Below are positions 60,561 through 64,000 of a stretch of 64,000 bases of DNA, in pieces. Source of the DNA: Paulownia fortunei (lineage: Eukaryota > Streptophyta > Magnoliopsida > Lamiales > Paulowniaceae); assembly GCA_019321725.1 (NCBI GenBank), contig CM033109.1, positions 24,935,548 to 24,999,547 of the forward strand. Reading direction: 5' to 3'. The first letter of the stretch is position 1, and each line of letters starts with the position of its first letter. The notes beneath the pieces are model-generated. The model ran no database searches, was not told the origin of the DNA, and saw nothing but the letters and a program-made list of their open reading frames with translations. Position numbers and translations under genes: made by a program.

Positions 60561-63500
60561 TTTGCTCTGATTACTATTGTGCCCTTCAGGTCTAGTTTTT
60601 TAAGGGTAAATTTGTGTGTTCTGTGTAAAATTGTTTTCTGTGTAAAATAATAATAAAATCATTAAATTTAGTATTTTCACAACTTTTATCACTTGACAAT
60701 AAAATTATTTATTTAACCTTATTTGGCAATTAAGGTTTTGTTTAGAGTTAATTCGATTTTTAAATATTTTTATAAAAAATAATAAGAAGATCTATTATTT
60801 GAAAATATAATGGGATTATGATATATGTTTAGTTTTAATTTTAAGGGATATATATAAAGTCGTCGATAGTGTCAAATCATAAATTAATATAATAATTAAA
60901 TAATATAAATGTATATTATTTTATTAATAAGATGGATTGAATATATATATATATATGTAAGTATATGTAGGTATATTAATGATTGGGAATTTTTTATGAT
61001 ATTTTGGTACATATGAAAATGATTTTGATGGATTCAATATTAGTATGTTTGATTTTATTTTTTTATAAATATTGAAACTATCAGAAGTGAAATGAAATCA
61101 AATGCAAACAAAGCCTAAGGATTTTGAAGGGTATGTAAAGGGTTCCTAATTTTAAATTTTTTTTTGGGTGATTGGAATTAATAAATTAAAAATTGAGATT
61201 TTGAGTTTGATGGGATTACAATGGAAAGTTATCAGTTATATAAAATTGTAATTGAAAGATATAATGGCGTGAGATCATTAATTAGAAAAATATTTAAGGT
61301 TCTATAAAATTTATATACTCATAAGAATTGATCCATGAATCATGTAATGTAAATCAAAATCAAGAAATTATCATTATATATTATTGTAGTTTTTTTTGTC
61401 ATTTTATCCGTGGATTGTAGAATAAATAAATTAAGTAGGCAATATATTTAATTTTTTAATATGTATTTTTTTCTTATTTTCTCTTCAAAACGTACATTTA
61501 ACAATGATTTTGATGCTCTATTTTCATAAAATTGACTTAGTGTGCGGGAGAGCTTTTGACCTACGAGGTCATAGGTAAAAAAATTTATTTATAAACCAAT
61601 ATATTTCGGAGGCCAATCAAAAGAAAATTCTTTATAAATCCCCAAATTCAAATGTGTTCCCATCTTTTAGTCGACAAATATGTAAAAATAGAACTAGACC
61701 GATCCCAAAATTATATATATATATATAAGGAAAATTAACTAAAAGTTCTCCAACCATATCTTTAAACGAGAAGCTTGGTATTTGTTCTATTTCAATAGTA
61801 GTTGATAAAACAACACAAGATAGTAGTGTTCATTATAGAGGTGGGCATCCCCCATGCTCCAACAAATAAATGTTGGCATAAGAAGCTGTCATGAATGCGC
61901 ACACCTATTCTAACTTCTATAACTATTGACTCAAAATCAAATGTTAAGAGTCATACAATTTTCTCCACACCTAATTTTGCTGGCTGGTAAGAAGAGCTTA
62001 TTGCTCACCACATGAGTGGTCTCAAATGAAACATGGTTAAATATATTCTGACACAAAAAATTAAATATGGTGGTGGTATTAACTCTTGAATGCAAGTTTT
62101 GCAGTTGGAGGTTGAGAATTAAATTTGGTGAAAGTAACGCCACCTTGTTTCATTAACCTTATTTATCTTCACATGTGCTGTGTTGCAAAGCCCAACCCAA
62201 TTCATTATAGGTTGCTCACAGCTTCTTCTAACTTTTGAGTGGGTTTAGCTAATTAATTTTAACTGAATCGAATATAATTTATAATGTCTTAAAATGATGT
62301 TTTTACTCTTTTCAGTTCGCCAATTTATATAAAATGCTGGAGGGGTCTGCAACTTTTTATACGGGACTTGATATTATCCAAATTTAAGATTGATTTAATT
62401 CTGATTTCTCAATTGTTGATATGTGAAACTGATGTGATGAACTAATAAAGTATATTAAAATACCTAAATTTTAGGATGTACGACCTACATAAATTTATGA
62501 GTATAAATATTCCGGTACTTAGTTGTTCGAATATAATTTTTACTGATCAACTCACTTCGCATATCAATTTTTTACAACCTCTCGATCTGAACTAACTTAC
62601 GTATCGGATAATTTTAAGTGGGGTTCATCCTAACTAGACAAACATGTATTAGTATTAAGAGTTTTTCAAAATTAAATATTTTAATTTGAGATCATCCCAT
62701 TTAAATTCAGATACACTAATTTAAATCAAATCAAATTGTTATATTTTTTTTATTGTTATATATATGTTTGTCTAATACATACGCATTCACGCGCACGCAT
62801 CGTATAGATTCTATTATATACTTGATGTATAAAATAAATTTGTCATGTTTTAAATTAAATTTGACTGATGCTAATGTATATATGTAATTTTATTTTAACA
62901 TGTCAAGAAAAAAAAAAGAAGGAAGAAATGAGCTTGTAATTAATGATTTTGGATAATCTTATTCATTTTTATGGTAATTTCATCACGATGCCATATTTTT
63001 TTACACTTTATATAAAGAAATAATTATAACCATTATTTTATATCACCATCTATTATATTACTTTTGCATCGCTTATTTAAAGCCTGGTATGTTAAAATTG
63101 AATTGTTAAAATAAATGCATAAACATCAATTAGATTGAGTCTAAACATTCAGCTCTTTTCATAATAAGAAAGAGACTAAAAAATAGCAAACGATTAAGAA
63201 GTGATATATAACACCATCGTAAGTAATCGAATCGTGTCTTAGTAGGCAGGGAGGGAGCGGGGATTGCCGGTCGCATCCTCACTCAACTTCATAAATTTTT
63301 TATATTAATATAAATTTTATAAGTAAAATTATTAATATATAAAATTTTATCCTTAAAAAAATTTAAAAATACATTTTTTATTTAATATTTTTAAAAATAA
63401 ATAAATTTTGTTCCTAATTTTTATTTTCTAATTCCGTCGTTCTAATATATGCGTTGGAACAGACCCCTCAACTTCTTTTAGCCCAATACCATGTAAAGAC

Positions 63501-64000
63501 AGCTATGTAATTGAATTTGTAATAAAAAGATCAAGTCTTGTACAATTGGAAATGTCTTTAATTCAAGATTCAACAGATTTGGACATTGTAAGATAGCTGC
63601 AAACAAGTGGGATTTGGGTTGGATATTTTAATTTCCTCAATAGACTATATCTATATGTCCTAATTACATTGTGTTCTAGGTTCAAACAAAATTTAATTAG
63701 CAGACCTAAACTATATATGGTACTATATATGTACCATGCGGTTTCTTTTTCACGAGGTGGAGTCTTGATTTTTATAGTTAATTATAAAAATAATTTCCAA
63801 TAAAAGTATTTTGCCATTCAGATTATTCGACTATCTACACTTTGTCAGCTAAATAAAAAATAAATAAATAAACTACACTTAGTTCTTGTGGAATATTCAG
63901 TCGGAATTCAGTGCGTGATTTTAAATGGTAAAATTATTTAATTAAATTATAAAATTATGTCTTGAAATTCTAACTGTTGTAATAATCTCATGTAATTTTT
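60561..64000. other. AT-rich spacer to the window end
   Basis: No gene is supported. Short AT repeats lie near 60941-60957 and 61713-61727. A GC-richer patch at 63245-63285 stands out from its surroundings but shows no recognisable element. Frames such as 61937-62143 lack family features. Confidence 0.45.

Overview
The window reads as nuclear DNA of a flowering plant, most likely a dicot. It is AT-rich, with long intergenic stretches, GT-AG introns, microsatellites and a Ty1/copia retrotransposon. Its genes are of plant type: a DUF716 family cluster, a dirigent protein, the BRE1-like ubiquitin ligase HUB2, an organellar DUF295 protein and the 40S protein uS17/RPS11. I saw no prokaryotic operon, CRISPR array, organellar insert or free-standing tRNA or rRNA gene.

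The left half (1-33300) is gene-poor. It holds three intronless DUF716/TMEM45-like membrane protein genes (1987-2898 minus, 6704-7651 plus, 26471-27427 plus), which I read as an old local duplication. Between copies two and three lie a small three-helix membrane protein gene (10098-10484 minus), a decayed 4.9-kb copia element with both LTRs (11788-16688, minus), older repeat debris around 17200-18300, a broken dirigent gene (20155-20692 minus) and an 800-bp inverted-repeat element flanked by TTA (24238-25037). A tRNA-derived SINE with 16-bp target duplications lies at 30116-30482.

The right half (33300-60600) is the gene-rich part. HUB2 (33904-42913, 19 exons, 885 aa) has a GGCCCA-repeat promoter, a CT/AT microsatellite, two upstream ORFs abutting its start, and a duplicated partial exon that offers a decoy splice acceptor. 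Next come a four-exon, probably plastid-targeted protein of unknown function (43952-46329), a DUF295 organellar gene carrying a single in-frame stop (47055-48308 minus), an SF1/BBP-type KH-domain protein of 848 aa with a copia fragment in one intron (50501-55755 minus), and a divergent RPS11/uS17 gene with a 22-codon in-frame insertion and a GC splice donor (58315-60493 minus). The last 3.4 kb is AT-rich with no supported gene.

The genes do not form one pathway. HUB2 acts in chromatin (H2B monoubiquitination), the KH protein probably in pre-mRNA processing, and RPS11 in translation, while the DUF716 proteins are membrane proteins of unknown role. The points most worth following are the HUB2 leader and exon duplication, the RPS11 insertion, the 800-bp element and the local DUF716 family. 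Exon boundaries were placed by eye from homology, reading phase and GT/AG signals. All family assignments come from recognition, not from searches.
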